Part shown: positions 46,275-56,848 of the stretch, one piece after another
Numbering within the stretch: the stretch's first letter is position 1
Layout of the letters: each line of letters begins with the position of its first letter
Assembly: GCA_007026445.1 (NCBI GenBank)
Contig: VDMD01000033.1
Coordinates: 286,934-350,933 of the forward strand
Source of the DNA: Schizophyllum amplum
Lineage: Eukaryota; Basidiomycota; Agaricomycetes; Agaricales; Schizophyllaceae
Direction: 5' to 3'
DNA: 64,000 bases
Translations under genes and position numbers: made by a program
The notes under the pieces: generated by a model
Seen by the model: the letters and a program-made list of their open reading frames with translations, nothing else
What the model was told of the DNA's origin: nothing
Database searches by the model: none

Positions 46275-48597
46275 ATGGAAGACGAGAAGAAGTCGGACGT
46301 CAGCGTCACTGCGACCACCACACCCGTCGCAGCACCAACCAACGCAGAGAATCTCAGCTCGCTCAAGCATGCGGATGACGCTCGTCTTGCAGAGCTTGGC
46401 TACAGAAGCGAGTTCAAGCGCGAGTTCTCCGTGAGCATTATGATCCTTCATGTTGTTCACAGCCTAACAGACCCTCGCTCAGCTCATCGAGACCGTGGCG
46501 TTTGCGTTCTCCATCATGGGTGTCGTGGCTTCCGTCTCGTCCACCCTATCCTTTGGCCTCGTTAGCGGTGCGTAGCTCCTACATGTTTACGATTGGTCGA
46601 CGTGACATACTGACACCATGCAGGTGGCCATGTTGGCTGGGTCTTCGGCTGGCTCATCCCTTGTCTCTTCGTTATCCCAATCGCTATGTGCCTCGCCGAG
46701 TTGACCTCCTCCATGCCGTGAGCCCATCAACGCCATCTTAGATGAAGTAGCCGCTCACATAGGTTGCCCTTAGCACGAGTGCCGGACTCTATTACTTCTC
46801 CGCAAAATTGGCGCCCGCCCGCCACGCCGCGCTGGCGAGTTGGGTCACGGGTACGTCACTTCCATTCACTCAAGTCACCTTCGTCTAACTGATATCAATA
46901 GGCTGGGCCAATATCACGGGACAGGTCGCGCTCATTTGTTCCATCGACTTCACCTGCGCGCAGATGATTGTGACGGCGATCTCAGTCAACTCCGATGGCG
47001 AGACAAATCTCTCGTCCGCAGCCACCTATGGCATCCTATGGGCGATATTGATCTCACACGTCCGTCTCTCTGTGCTGGCATATTTTCTTTGTTAACGACA
47101 TCCCATATAGGGCTTCGTATGCTCGGCGGCGACGTCCGTCCTTGCACGACTCAACCTGGCCTATGTGGTCATCAATAGTGAGTGGCCTTTCTGTCGTCAA
47201 GGAGTGTTTCTAAGTGGCGTTGTGTCGCAGTTGGTACCACGGTCGCCGCAATTGTGGCGCTCCTCGTCGGTGCTGGGGACAGCAAGGTCTCAACGCGCGA
47301 CGCGTTCACGCTCTTCGAGAACAACAGTAAGTCGCGCCTCCAATTCGCCATGCACGTCAAGCTAAACAAGTCATCGCAGCGGGGTGGGCCAACAGTGTGT
47401 TCAGAATAGCGAACATATATCTCCGGCCTTACTAAATTTTTTGCAAGACGGTTGGGCCTTCTTGCTCTCATTCACTGCGCCCATGTGGACGCTCACTGGC
47501 TGTAAGCATTTATTCAACAGCATTGTCGTCGCCTCAGCTAATTCGCGCGCCTTCCACCCTTATAGATGACTCCGCGGCGCACATCTCGGAGGAGGTTGCT
47601 GGCGCCGCGCGCGCGGCACCGATTGCCATTCTAGTCGGTGTCGGTGGTACTGCCGCGCTCGGTTGGCTCCTGCTCATCGCAACTTCGTTCTCCGTGACTT
47701 CCATTCCTGCACTCCTCGAGAGCGAGCTCCCGTTGCCGATGGGGCAGGTATTTCTTGATGTGCTAGGAAAGCGGGGCATGCTGGCCATCTGGTCGTTCAT
47801 AATTGTTGTGCAGGTTGGTCGCCCCACCTGAGATTGAAGCATTTGCTGACGGTGTCTTCCATCTTCCAGTACGTTACGGGAGCGGCGCAGGTAGTCGACG
47901 CATCGCGGACCGTGTTTGCGTTCTCAAGGTGGGAGGCGAATGCACCATACCTCTCAAGACATTTACTCACGTCGCTCGTAGAGATGATGCACTCCCGGGC
48001 TCGAAATGGTGGCGGCAGATCAACAAGTCGACGCGCACGCCGGTCAACGCCGTTTGGCTGTCCGTCATCCTGTCTGGGATCATCGGCCTATTTGGCTTCT
48101 CGGAGGCAGCACTGTCTTCCATGGCGGGGTACGTGGATAGTGTCAAGATATGTCCCGCCGTGCTCACTTTACGCGTATGACGCAGAGCGGCGGTCATCGG
48201 TCTATACACAAGTTATGCAACCCCCATCCTGATGCGCATCACCTCGGGGCACGCAGTGTTTGTCCCCGGGCCATTCAGCTTAGGGCGGTGGGCAACACCA
48301 GTGGGAACTATTGCAGTGGCATGGGTGGCGTTCATCGTCGTGCTGCTCATGTTCCCGACCGCATCGACAGTAACTGCAGAAGAAATGAGTACGTTCGTGT
48401 TCTTCTTCTTCGCCACGCACCTTTGTTTTCCCCCTATGCTCGCTGTGTTTCCGAACCGATTGCTTACGCGTTTCCCAGACTACTCCGTCGTCCTTATCAT
48501 GGCTGTGTTCATATTTGCATCCCTGTCATGGGTTCTCTCCGCGAGGAGATGGTTCAAGGGACCAGTGCGCACTGTGGATGATTCAAACGAAAAATAA
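46275..48597 (+). CDS. Amino-acid / GABA / choline-type permease (APC superfamily)
   Basis: A 12-TM plasma-membrane or vacuolar transporter. The start at 46275 gives MEDEKKSDVSVTATTTP, then the conserved ARLAELGYRSEFKREFS/LIETVAFAFSIMGVVASVSSTLSFGL, the fungal APC opening. TM-rich exons follow: VGWVFGWLIPCLFVIPIAMCLAELTSSMP, TSAGLYYFSAKL, ITGQVALICSIDFTCAQMI, IGTTVAAIVALLVG, DGWAFLLSFTAPMWTLTG/YDSAAHISEEVAGAARAAPIAI, YVTGAAQVVDASRTVFAFSR/DDALPGSKWWRQINKSTRTPVNAVW and a last TM ending KGPVRTVDDSNEK. About fourteen exons; the junctions I tested keep phase, for example SR|DDALPG near 47980. The YDSAAHISEE motif is typical of UGA4/HNM1-like carriers. The exact substrate is uncertain. Confidence 0.88.
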
Positions 48598-48603
48598 TTT
48601 AGA

Positions 48604-49430
48604 AGACCGAGTCTACTCGAGATTTGTAACAGCCTGAGTTTTGAAGCATTCGTACAACTTGAAATAGTGCTACAAACCGCCCCTGTGTACCAATATTCCT
48701 GCTCGACTCCTTGGGTATAATAGGGTCATTGTCGAAAAATGAGCTGACGAGCGCATTGATGTCACCCTCGTCCGCAAGGAAGGGGCGCATCTACAGGCGT
48801 AATGATGAGCGACATTGCAGAACAGCGGGGGTTTACCAGGGGTTTACTTGCCTGGGTGAAGTCGATGACATGATAGCGCACAGAGGGCATGTCGCTTGAC
48901 CCGCCCATAACGAACTCGACGTCACGCCCGTCGTACCCGCCCAGTGCTCACCCAATGTATCTTCCCTAGCATCTCGCCCAGGCCAGCGGCAACTTCTTGT
49001 ACAGATGCAAGTACGCCCGCTTCACAGCGCTGTAGAAGCGCCGTGTAACGATGAACGTCCAGCGGGAAATTTCCCGAGTTGAAAAACTTCGAAGGGCGAA
49101 TGAGTCTGACCTTGCCAAAGTATAAGCGGCAAATCAGGTGGCCTGGCACGCCCTGCTCGATCGCGGCAGCGGGGTAGAATAGATCGCGGATTCCGTCGGC
49201 TATAACAGAGGGCACTGCGGTGGCGCGGTCCATCATGCACGTAGCGGTCGAGAAGGGCTGGAAGATGCTTGCGCCAATGCACATACGCTGGTCGCGTCGC
49301 CTGCCAGAAAGGGGAAAAGGGGGTACTTGTAGGAGTTCGGCGGACGCTGTATCGTGATAGGCGAAGGCTGGGCGAAGGCGCGGGGAATGGCGAACATCTC
49401 AGAGGCGGCAGAACAGCCCCTGATGTGAAC
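48604..49430 (-). pseudogene. DUF3669-like gene fragment with a frameshift
   Basis: Blocks match the C-terminal half of fungal DUF3669 (zinc-finger-protein-like) proteins as I know them: CMMDRATAVPSVIADGIRDLFYP, GHLICRLYFGKVRLIRPSKFF, GNFPLDVHRYTALLQ, EVAAGLGEMLGKIHW, GYDGRDVEFVMGG, VRYHVIDFTQ, then MRPFLADEGDINALVSSFFDND. Between KIHW and GYDGRD (around 48938-48945) one extra base breaks the frame, and the gap is far too small for an intron. The last intron (GCAAGT...CTGTAG, 64 nt) starts with GC. Upstream of 49290 I cannot find the expected N-terminal half. It is probably a truncated, frameshifted relic, unless the indel is a sequence error. Confidence 0.65.
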
Positions 49431-49621
49431 AAATCATGGGCACCCAACGGCAAATGCCGCAATAACCGTGGAGGCAGTTGAATCGCTGAGTTCTTGGCAG
49501 AATCAGGAATTAATGGCTGTGAATGCAGCTCGCACCCGCGGGGGTATACATAGTTCACGACGACTCACTACATATACATTGTCTCCGTACGGCGTCATCA
49601 AACAGATGTCCTGTAACTCAT

Positions 49622-51547
49622 TCATGATCTTTCCACCGAGTGCGGGAAGTTGAAGATATTTTCAGGATCGTACAAGCTCTTCAGCTCTGTCAACCTCTGG
49701 TAATGGTCGCCGTATATACGACTTTGCCCTGAACGAGAGTGAGCTCAGTCTCGCAGCGAAAAGTGATAGTCCTTACAGCTCTGAAGCCGGTCGTCCGGAT
49801 AGTTGATGTATGCGCCGTATGGCCAATCCGCAGGCTCGTTCTGAATGACACTGTTCGCCATACCTATGTGGTACGGTGTCAATGGGTGAAGAAGAGAGGT
49901 CATTCAGGATCACTTACCGTCAACGAAGCTAAATCCATCGTCCGGATACAGCGACTCCGTGACCGGTTCGTAAGCATACAACTGCAGATTGAACAGCTTG
50001 TCGCGATGTGCGAACGACGCTGTCTCGACCGGCACGAGATTGACGGCTGAGTTTGCGCCGCCGTACATCTCAATCTCCACGAACCAGCCCTGTATATCAT
50101 GAGCGACGCGCCGACACCTAGAATGAAAGGACTCGCCAGTTCCGTATCGTACCCGTCGGTCGCAAGGTATTCCATGAACGCATCCATCGAGGCGTCGCTC
50201 ATCCCCGTCGACTCCGGGACCATAACTGATTTCGCGTAGAAGTTATCATGCGGATGAACCCCGTTGGCCGTGTCCATGTCCCCGTAAACCCAAGCCTTAA
50301 GTACCGTTATCCAATCGCCCTGCGTCACCGAAGTATTGTCCGGTGCGCGGAATAGCTTCATATATGGTGCCACGGTTGCCTCAAACGTTTCCGGGTCGTC
50401 CCAGTGGACACCAAAGTACTGGAAGCTCACATTACCCAACGCCGAGCCGCGCTTAAGCACGATCTCGCCGCCTAGAGTGCTGGGAATATCGTCCTGAACG
50501 AAAGACTGGAACAAGGCGAGTGCAGCGGACGCCTCAGTGGCGGGCATGTCCCAGATGTACTGGAAGGTGGTGCCGCCCAAGGGAGGGACAGGCTCAGTAG
50601 CGAAGACGAAGGACGTGACAATGCCGAATGATGCGCCTGAACCTCGAAGGGCCTGTCGAATATTCAGTGGCGCGCGTGGCGAGCATCCATAGAGAAGCTC
50701 ACCCAAAAGAGATCAGGGTTCTCGTGCTCGGAAGCCGTTACGACGGTCCCATTTGCCAGAACGACAGTCTCGGAGACAGTGTGATCGATCAATAGACCCC
50801 ACATCCGAGAGTGTTGCCCCCATCCGCCCCCAGCTGGTACACAGTAAGCACGGATGACTGCGTTGTAAGAAGCCACTCACTGGCATGCCCGCCAACTCTG
50901 GAAAAAGGAGGATATACTCATCAATACGGGCGGTGGGCACGAACATGAGGCTCCCACCCAACATATGTGCAGCGTCCGTGGGGAAGCGCACGCCCATAGT
51001 CGTTCAGGATGCGCGCAACGTCTCCTAACCGATTGCCCGCACCGACCTCCACCGTGTTGGCTGTTTCATCGACAGCTATTGTCTTGAAGTTGCTCATATC
51101 AACGACAAGAGTACCATTCTTCCCTCCAAGCCCGCCGGCAACGTAGCTATGCTGACGTGGAGCATCAGCATAATTGTCATGAAGCATAGGACAGAGTCAA
51201 CCGTACCCCGCCACTTCTCGCAGTTACATCCAGCGCCTGCGCGGCACCAGCCGTAAGCACCGCGCCGACTTGCTCTGGGGTAGACGGGTATGTGACGGCG
51301 ACGGGCGACAGGGAGTAACGCATGTTAACTGAGGGAATCGTCAGATGAGACTGGGGAAAAGAACGATGTGCTACTCACATGCCATGCTAGCATTCGCATA
51401 CGTCTTGTCCCATGGGTAGATGGTCTCGACACCCGCCTGTGTGAGCGCTTCACGTAGCACGTCGAAGTCCTGGGCTTGTGCGAGCGGAAGACAGAGGAGC
51501 ACCGCAGCAAAAGCGCCGCCAAGCGAAAATCCACACACGCCGAACAT
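49622..51547 (-). CDS. Secreted FAD-linked oxidase, berberine bridge enzyme-like
   Basis: An FAD oxidase with a PCMH-type FAD domain and a BBE C-terminal domain. The start at 51547 gives MFGVCGFSLGGAFAAVLLCLPLAQAQ, a signal peptide. Then RYSLSPVAVTYPSTPEQVGAVL, the flavin-linked His in SGG/HSYVAGGLGG, a probable second flavin link Cys in HGRCTYVG, VGGHA/TGGGWGQHSRMWGL, ENPDLFW/ALRGSGASFGIVTSFVF, WFVEIEMYGGANSAVN and FAHRDKLFNLQLYAYEP. The typical end is WPYGAYINYPDDRLQ with YDPENIFNFPHSV, and the stop is at 49622. About nine exons. One intron (50090-50136, 47 nt) uses a GC donor (GCGAGT) and is needed to join GYDTEL to GWFVEIE. Bicovalent flavin is inferred from the His and Cys. The substrate is probably a sugar or small alcohol. 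Confidence 0.87.
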
Positions 51548-52718
51548 CGCGAGTCGGGCCTAAAGAGGTGATTGAGGTGCACAATCTGGAATCTCACCAT
51601 CTTTATAAGGAGAGCCATGGTACAAAATGATTGCTAGCCCAGTCTCTCCCGGAGCTTCTTCGCGGTATTGCGTGACGACGACAACGTCCGGAACGGACGT
51701 AGAGGAGAAACAACATCAGGATATAGAAGCTAGTCCCCAAGCCGCGTCCTATGACCTGGGCTTTTCAGCGGATAGACAGACCAGACGCCGTACTTACTAT
51801 ACGCTGAGCGCCTGCATATGCATCAAAGAGAGAACGCTTGTGCTTCGGAGAAGACAAGGCAAAAGCTACGCCGTGACTCAATGGACGTTCGGATCTCAAG
51901 GAGATAAGTAGCCAGATTTTGAAGCTCTGACGCGCACTCAGCGCGCAGATGCCATACGAAGGTGGTTGCGGACACGCTGCTGGACCATGTTGAGTTCTCG
52001 CGTTGATTTTCCGAGCGATCACTACTCACCGACGTCGGCTGTTCCATGGATAGAAACTTGCCGTGAGCGCGAGAGAGAAGAGCACTCGACTGACAAGTTT
52101 AGAAAAGTACAACGGGATTGTGAAGGGGGTGATCGCAAGGCTATGCGTGCTTCTGGCCTACGCAACACTGTGGCCACAAATGTTCCAGCTGTGAGTCCAT
52201 CGAGGGGTCCGTGCGCAATAATCCATATTCATGGCGTTACCGTAGAGAATGCGCCGCAGTGCCAAGGATACGAGGTTTATAACCATCTGCAACACGCGCC
52301 GGTCGGGGAACTGCTAAGTTTACAGCGAGCGATTCGACGAAAGGCCGACATTTAGCAGCGCAAAGGCCCGCTGATGGCGGTGGTGCGCCGAAGTGGATGC
52401 TCGTCGAACACTATGAAGGAAGTGATCTCGTTATAAGCATCTCAAAAGATAGCTTCGAGCAGTCGATGATGGTGGGAGGCAGAAAGAAAGCCTGATCGTG
52501 ACAATGTTGAGACGAGAGTCGGTCCGAGATGCCGGTGTGTTTGACGGTGTTTGGCTCTTTTACTGTCAATAGCTCTGTCCATGTACCTGCGGAGAGCACG
52601 CAGTAAGTACGGATACGGAGGACCAGTCTATAATTTGGATCCCAAATATGTAGTACAACAACATCAGACACAGTGGGGAGCATACATAAGAGCAAGACGT
52701 CTAAATCCACAACGCACA
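51548..52718. other. Intergenic, 1.2 kb without a supported gene
   Basis: Open frames at 51627-51911 and 51966-52355 carry no recognised motif. The right part is the 3' flank of the siroheme synthase gene. Confidence 0.5.
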
Positions 52719-54500
52719 TTACAACTCCGCCCATTGCCTGTCCACGCCCTCGCACACCCTCCACGCCGCATCCGCGCCGAGCCAGCGCCTGACACGTTCC
52801 TCGTCCTTGTCTTGACCACCCTCCTCAAGCACCTCTACATCGCCCTGTTCCCAAAGCGCCAACACTGCCCACCCGAGAACGATCATGCCTGGCGGTCTTT
52901 GTTCGCCCGAGCTCTCCATCGCCAGCACGATGTCCTTCAGCGTCGAGTACACGACTCGCTGGTCGGGCATCGATGCGCGCTCGACGATGGCGATCGGCAT
53001 GTGTGGCGGGTACGCCGGCCCTGCGCGTCGCGCAGTGTCCGAGGGGTCCGTGAGCGCCGCGACGACCTGTGGCAGGCGCGCAACGCCCATGAGGATGACC
53101 GTCGTACGCGCGCGGTCGTATCCGGGCAGCTGTACGTCCTTCCCCTTCCTCCCAACGCCAGTGCAGACCATGAGGGACTCGGCGACACCGCGCTGCGTGA
53201 CGGGGACGCCCGCGAACGTCGGCCCCGCAAGCGCAGAAGACACGCCAGGGATAACGACGGGCTCGAAGCCGTGCGAACGGAAGTAGAGCACCTCTTCCCC
53301 GGCGCGGCCGTATACGACGGGGTCGCCCTGCTTGAGACGCACAACCGTGCGCCCGGCGCGCGCGGCTTCGACGGCGGCCTCCATCATCTCATTCTGCGCG
53401 CCATCGTTGTTGCCGGGGAACTTGCGCGCGATGCGGACCTCCACAGTAGACGGTATGAGGTCGAGGACAGCGGCGGGAACGAGCTTGTCCGACAGTACGA
53501 GATCGGCGTGGGTGGTGAGGGCGTCGCGCGTGGCGACGGTCAGGAGCGACGGGTGCCCCGGGCCGGATCCGACAAGGAGGATGCGCCCCTTGCGATCGGG
53601 CTCGCTGAGGTCGTGAAGAGATGGCTCGCGGGGCGGCGTCTGGGGCACCGCGAGGGAGTCACCAGTGAGAACAGCGGCCATGTCTTGCGCGGTCATCGCG
53701 GCGAGCTTGTGAATGGGCCAGTACTCGCTGACCTGCGCGACCCACTTCATGCGGCGGCGCGCCTGCTCAACGGGCGTCTCTGGGTCGGACGGCGTGCGCT
53801 GGGGCACCGGACGATTGGGGGTCGTCGTGCTGCTGTCCTCGCATGCGTGCTCGTCCTCTTCGGGCAGCTCGTGCTTGACGGTGCTACGCATATATCCGAC
53901 CTTCTCCACAGCGGCGCCGATCTCCTTGGGGAGGCTGGCGACGACGTCGCGCCTGACGCGGCCGGCGAGACGGCATCCCTGCCCGTTCGTGGTAACGCCA
54001 ATCTGTATGGGAGTGCGCTGGCCGGACTCGTGATGCACGAAGCGATGTGTGGCGGCGAAGGAGAAATCGCAGAGCTGGGGGATGTCCGTGGTGTTGACGG
54101 GGATGTTGCGGGCTCGGCAGACGTTGTAGATCTGTTCCGCGGAGGCCTTCGATCGCTGCGAGTAACCGAGCACGGTATCCGTGATGCAGACGAAGGAGAC
54201 GGAGGGGAGGGAAGCCATATACGCATCGAGAGCCTTCACGTCGTTCTCGCTGGTCGAGCTGGCGGGGAGCTTGTCCCAGTCAAGAAGTGCGATCTGCTGT
54301 TCATCTGCACGCCACCTGAGCTCCTCGCAAGCTGCCTCCTTCCCTCCCTTCACCACCACCGTGACCGAAGAGTCCGCCTCAAGGGCAGCGAATGCGCGCG
54401 AAGCGGCTACGGTGCCCCCGCCGATGATGACGACAGTCCTGTCCGAGAGCTTGAATGTGAGCATCAGGGATGCGCCGCCTTGAGGTTTTGGGAAGCCCAT
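52719..54500 (-). CDS. MET1: Siroheme synthase: precorrin-2 dehydrogenase/ferrochelatase fused to SAM uroporphyrinogen-III methyltransferase
   Basis: Makes siroheme for sulfite and nitrite reductases from uroporphyrinogen III. A single exon of 593 codons from ATG 54500 (MGFPKPQGGASLMLTFKLS). The N-terminal Met8-like Rossmann domain has RTVVIIGGGTVAASRAFAALEADSSVTVVVKG, then PVNTTDIPQLCDFSFAAT and VTTNGQGCRLAGRVRRDV. The C-terminal SUMT domain has GRILLVGSGPGHPSLLTVATRDAL, ADLVLSDKLVP, VVRLKQGDPVVYGRAGEEVLYFRSHG, VVIPGVSSALAGPTFAGVPVTQRG and ARTTVILMGVARL. Budding yeast splits these steps between Met8 and Met1; fused forms are known in other fungi and in bacterial CysG. It has no introns, unlike most neighbours. 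Confidence 0.93.
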   Translation of the reverse strand: MGFPKPQGGASLMLTFKLSDRTVVIIGGGTVAASRAFAALEADSSVTVVVKGGKEAACEELRWRADEQQIALLDWDKLPASSTSENDVKALDAYMASLPSVSFVCITDTVLGYSQRSKASAEQIYNVCRARNIPVNTTDIPQLCDFSFAATHRFVHHESGQRTPIQIGVTTNGQGCRLAGRVRRDVVASLPKEIGAAVEKVGYMRSTVKHELPEEDEHACEDSSTTTPNRPVPQRTPSDPETPVEQARRRMKWVAQVSEYWPIHKLAAMTAQDMAAVLTGDSLAVPQTPPREPSLHDLSEPDRKGRILLVGSGPGHPSLLTVATRDALTTHADLVLSDKLVPAAVLDLIPSTVEVRIARKFPGNNDGAQNEMMEAAVEAARAGRTVVRLKQGDPVVYGRAGEEVLYFRSHGFEPVVIPGVSSALAGPTFAGVPVTQRGVAESLMVCTGVGRKGKDVQLPGYDRARTTVILMGVARLPQVVAALTDPSDTARRAGPAYPPHMPIAIVERASMPDQRVVYSTLKDIVLAMESSGEQRPPGMIVLGWAVLALWEQGDVEVLEEGGQDKDEERVRRWLGADAAWRVCEGVDRQWAEL

Positions 54501-54798
54501 GGTCGGAGGACGCAAGAGGGGGAAAGTGAGGGAGCGGAGTCCATGGCGGCCAATTATGAAGAGGGGAATTCGGAGTCGATTTCGTGAGTGATCGAGTCGC
54601 GATTATTGTCCAATCACACGTGATCCATTGTATTCCGAATCCATGGCGTTACCGCAAGCGCATCCTATTCTAACGCAGATGTTGGGCTCGCACTCGAGCG
54701 CTCCGGCTGATACATCCTCTGCGGGTCCATTGCGTATTCGGAGTGATACAGAAATATGGTGTTCTAGGGAAAGGGGCATCCAGTGAGTGGCCCTGATT

Positions 54799-55180
54799 AG
54801 GACCCCTGACAATACGCCCAGAGGCCTGCGCAAAAAATCGGCGACTTTGACCTGTTTTATCCGCGCCGATTTTGGCGATTCTTGGCCTGTTTTATCCGCG
54901 TTTTGCGCAGGCATAATCAAATTCTGGCCGGCCCGGAGGGCCGGTTGATGGCGGCGTTTGCCGAACTCCCCAATATGGTTAATTCTTGGTTAATTCTCCC
55001 GAAATTCTTTGGTAAATCGAATATTTTTGGCCGTTCCTGCCCATTTCTATCCGCGTTTTGCGCAGGCCTCTGGCCAAAATCTGACCGTTTTTATCCGCAA
55101 ACTGCGGTGGCATCGATTTTTGGACTGCCAAATTTTATCCGCGCCTTGCGCAGGCCTCTGGGCGTATTGTCAGGGGTCCT
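54799..55180. mobile_element. hAT-like MITE, 382 bp, with intact TIRs and 8-bp TSD
   Basis: The terminal inverted repeats are about 35 bp and perfect, from AGGACCCCTGACAATACGCC at 54799 to its reverse complement ending at 55180. Both sides are flanked by the same 8 bp, CCCTGATT (54791-54798 and 55181-55188), the target-site duplication length of hAT elements. The interior has no long open frame. It repeats TTTTATCCGC-type motifs and GCGCAGGCCTCTGG blocks, giving subterminal repeats such as hAT transposases bind. The element lies between the siroheme synthase and farnesyl diphosphate synthase genes. Confidence 0.92.
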
Positions 55181-55707
55181 CCCTGATTGCGTCCAACGCA
55201 GACGATATCCACACATGCTTACATACGACGTGAGAACGACCCATGAAGAGCTGAAATGAGCGCTGAGCGGCAGGTCACTTTTCAGTCAATGAACCTGCGA
55301 TGAAGCTGCGCAAGCTACGAAATAAAGTGTGAGAGCGGAACCGATGTTCGGTGCAAGGAAAACGCCTTGAGCGGGTGGAATCTAGAGGTCACTTGAGGTA
55401 CGACCATATTATGAGCCTTGCGCTGCTTTATCGTCTGAGCACGACCGAGGGCCACATGGTGGTCAAGAAGGAAGAAGGACATCAACAGCAGAATCAACAT
55501 TGACAGACTGGATGGTCAAGCACGTGGTTAGCACGTGGATCTTATCCCCGGATATCGCACAAAGCCCCGACTCCGATGAAGGCAAGGGCAGCCGTATAGG
55601 CAGTCATCCAGGCATCAGCCCCTTCCGTAATTTGCGGTTCAAGCTCTAGTATAGACCAAGTCATTCTAAATAGGTGCGTAGATTATCATCGTAAGGCTAG
55701 ATCCCAA
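55181..55707. other. Intergenic, no supported gene
   Basis: Between the MITE and the 3' end of the farnesyl diphosphate synthase gene. No motif or repeat recognised. Confidence 0.5.
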
Positions 55708-56848
55708 TTACTTCGTGCGTCCTTCGATCTTCGACAAGAAGCTGATGTAGACCGCCTTCTTGCCCTGCGTGTTCTCGTCGAGGCCATCAATCAGCTTCCT
55801 GATCTTGCCCGTCACCTCCGCCTCGTACTGCTCGTAAATCTTCGGCAGTCCGATCTGCTCGTACACCGCCTTGACACGGCGCTCGCACTCTGCGTCCTTC
55901 CGGCCGTAGTTCGCGTCGAGCACGGCGCGCTGCTCGGGGGTCACGATCTCGAGCGCCTTGTTGATGCACCAAGAGCACTTGTTGTCGAGGATGTCCGTGC
56001 CGATCTTGCCAAGCACCTCCGGCGGCGCGTGGTAGTCGAGGTAATCGTCCTGGATCTGAAAGTACTCGCCGAGGGGGAGCAGGATGTCGAGCGCGGTCTG
56101 GAAGGCTTTCGGGGAGGAGACGCCGCACATGTGCAGCGCGAGCGCGACGGGGAGGTAGAAGGAGTAGTACGACGTCTTGTACTGGACGATGAGCTTGTGC
56201 CTGCGGAGGGGGGTCAGCCCCGGTCGAGCGGGAGGATGCGTATCACGCACTTCGTCAGGGAGAAGCGGTTGAGGTCGACGTGGTCCTCGGGTGCGGTGAT
56301 GAGGTCGATGAGCTGGCCCATCTCGGTCTGGTACGTCGTGTCGTGGAAGAGCTCGAGGAGCTCGACATAGTACGGCTGCGACTTGAAGTGCACCTAGGAA
56401 GAGTTAGCAAACCATCCCGATACGTGAACAAGCGACGCACCTTGAGGAGGTGATAGATCGCAGCCTCGAGCATGAACGCGTCGTTAATCGCGATCATGCC
56501 GACGTTTGGTGTGCGATACCAGCACGGCTGGCCTCGGCGCGTGATAGACGTGTCCATGATGTCGTCCGAGACCAGGAAGAATGCCTGGAGGAGCTCGACG
56601 CACCATCCGAGGATGGCAGCCTGCTTGTAGTGCTCCTCGGTGAACTTGTCGCCCAGGAGGATCTTCGCGGTGTCGACGACGCTGAGCCCGCGGTTGAGCT
56701 TGCCCCCAGGCGTGTTGTAGTCCAGGTTCCTCGTGAACCACTCCACCGCGTCGGGGGGCATGCCCTGCGACTTGATGTGCTCGATGAGCTCGTCGCGTAT
56801 GAGCGTGTAGACATCGTTGAATTTCGCGCGGACGGCCTCCTTCGACAT
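55708..56848 (-). CDS. ERG20: Farnesyl diphosphate synthase
   Basis: Condenses IPP with DMAPP and GPP to give FPP for sterols, dolichol, ubiquinone and sesquiterpenes; cytosolic. The ATG at 56848 gives [21 protein letters not shown], then [14 protein letters not shown]. The first aspartate-rich motif is [22 protein letters not shown]. After intron 1 (acceptor CCTAG) come [31 protein letters not shown] and, after intron 2, [23 protein letters not shown]. The second motif is [24 protein letters not shown]. It ends [10 protein letters not shown] at 55708-55710. Three exons, about 350 residues, complete. The aromatic residue before the first DDxxD (QAFFLVSDD) fits C15 product length. A longer in-frame upstream extension has no support. 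Confidence 0.95.

Noticed and set aside
49622..51547. Frameshift in the BBE-like oxidase near 50.1 kb
   Set aside because: A 47-nt GC-AG intron (50090-50136) restores the frame and gives the conserved order of motifs, so a defect is not needed.
52551..54587. A 678-codon open frame on the plus strand opposite siroheme synthase
   Set aside because: It is Arg/His/Gly-rich with no recognisable motif and lies exactly antisense to a gene with complete conserved domains; high GC content produces such shadow frames.
26390..56848. A secondary-metabolite cluster made of the BAHD acyltransferase, GMC and BBE oxidases, permease and farnesyl diphosphate synthase
   Set aside because: They are spread over 30 kb between housekeeping genes, and no terpene cyclase, PKS or NRPS core enzyme or cluster regulator is visible.
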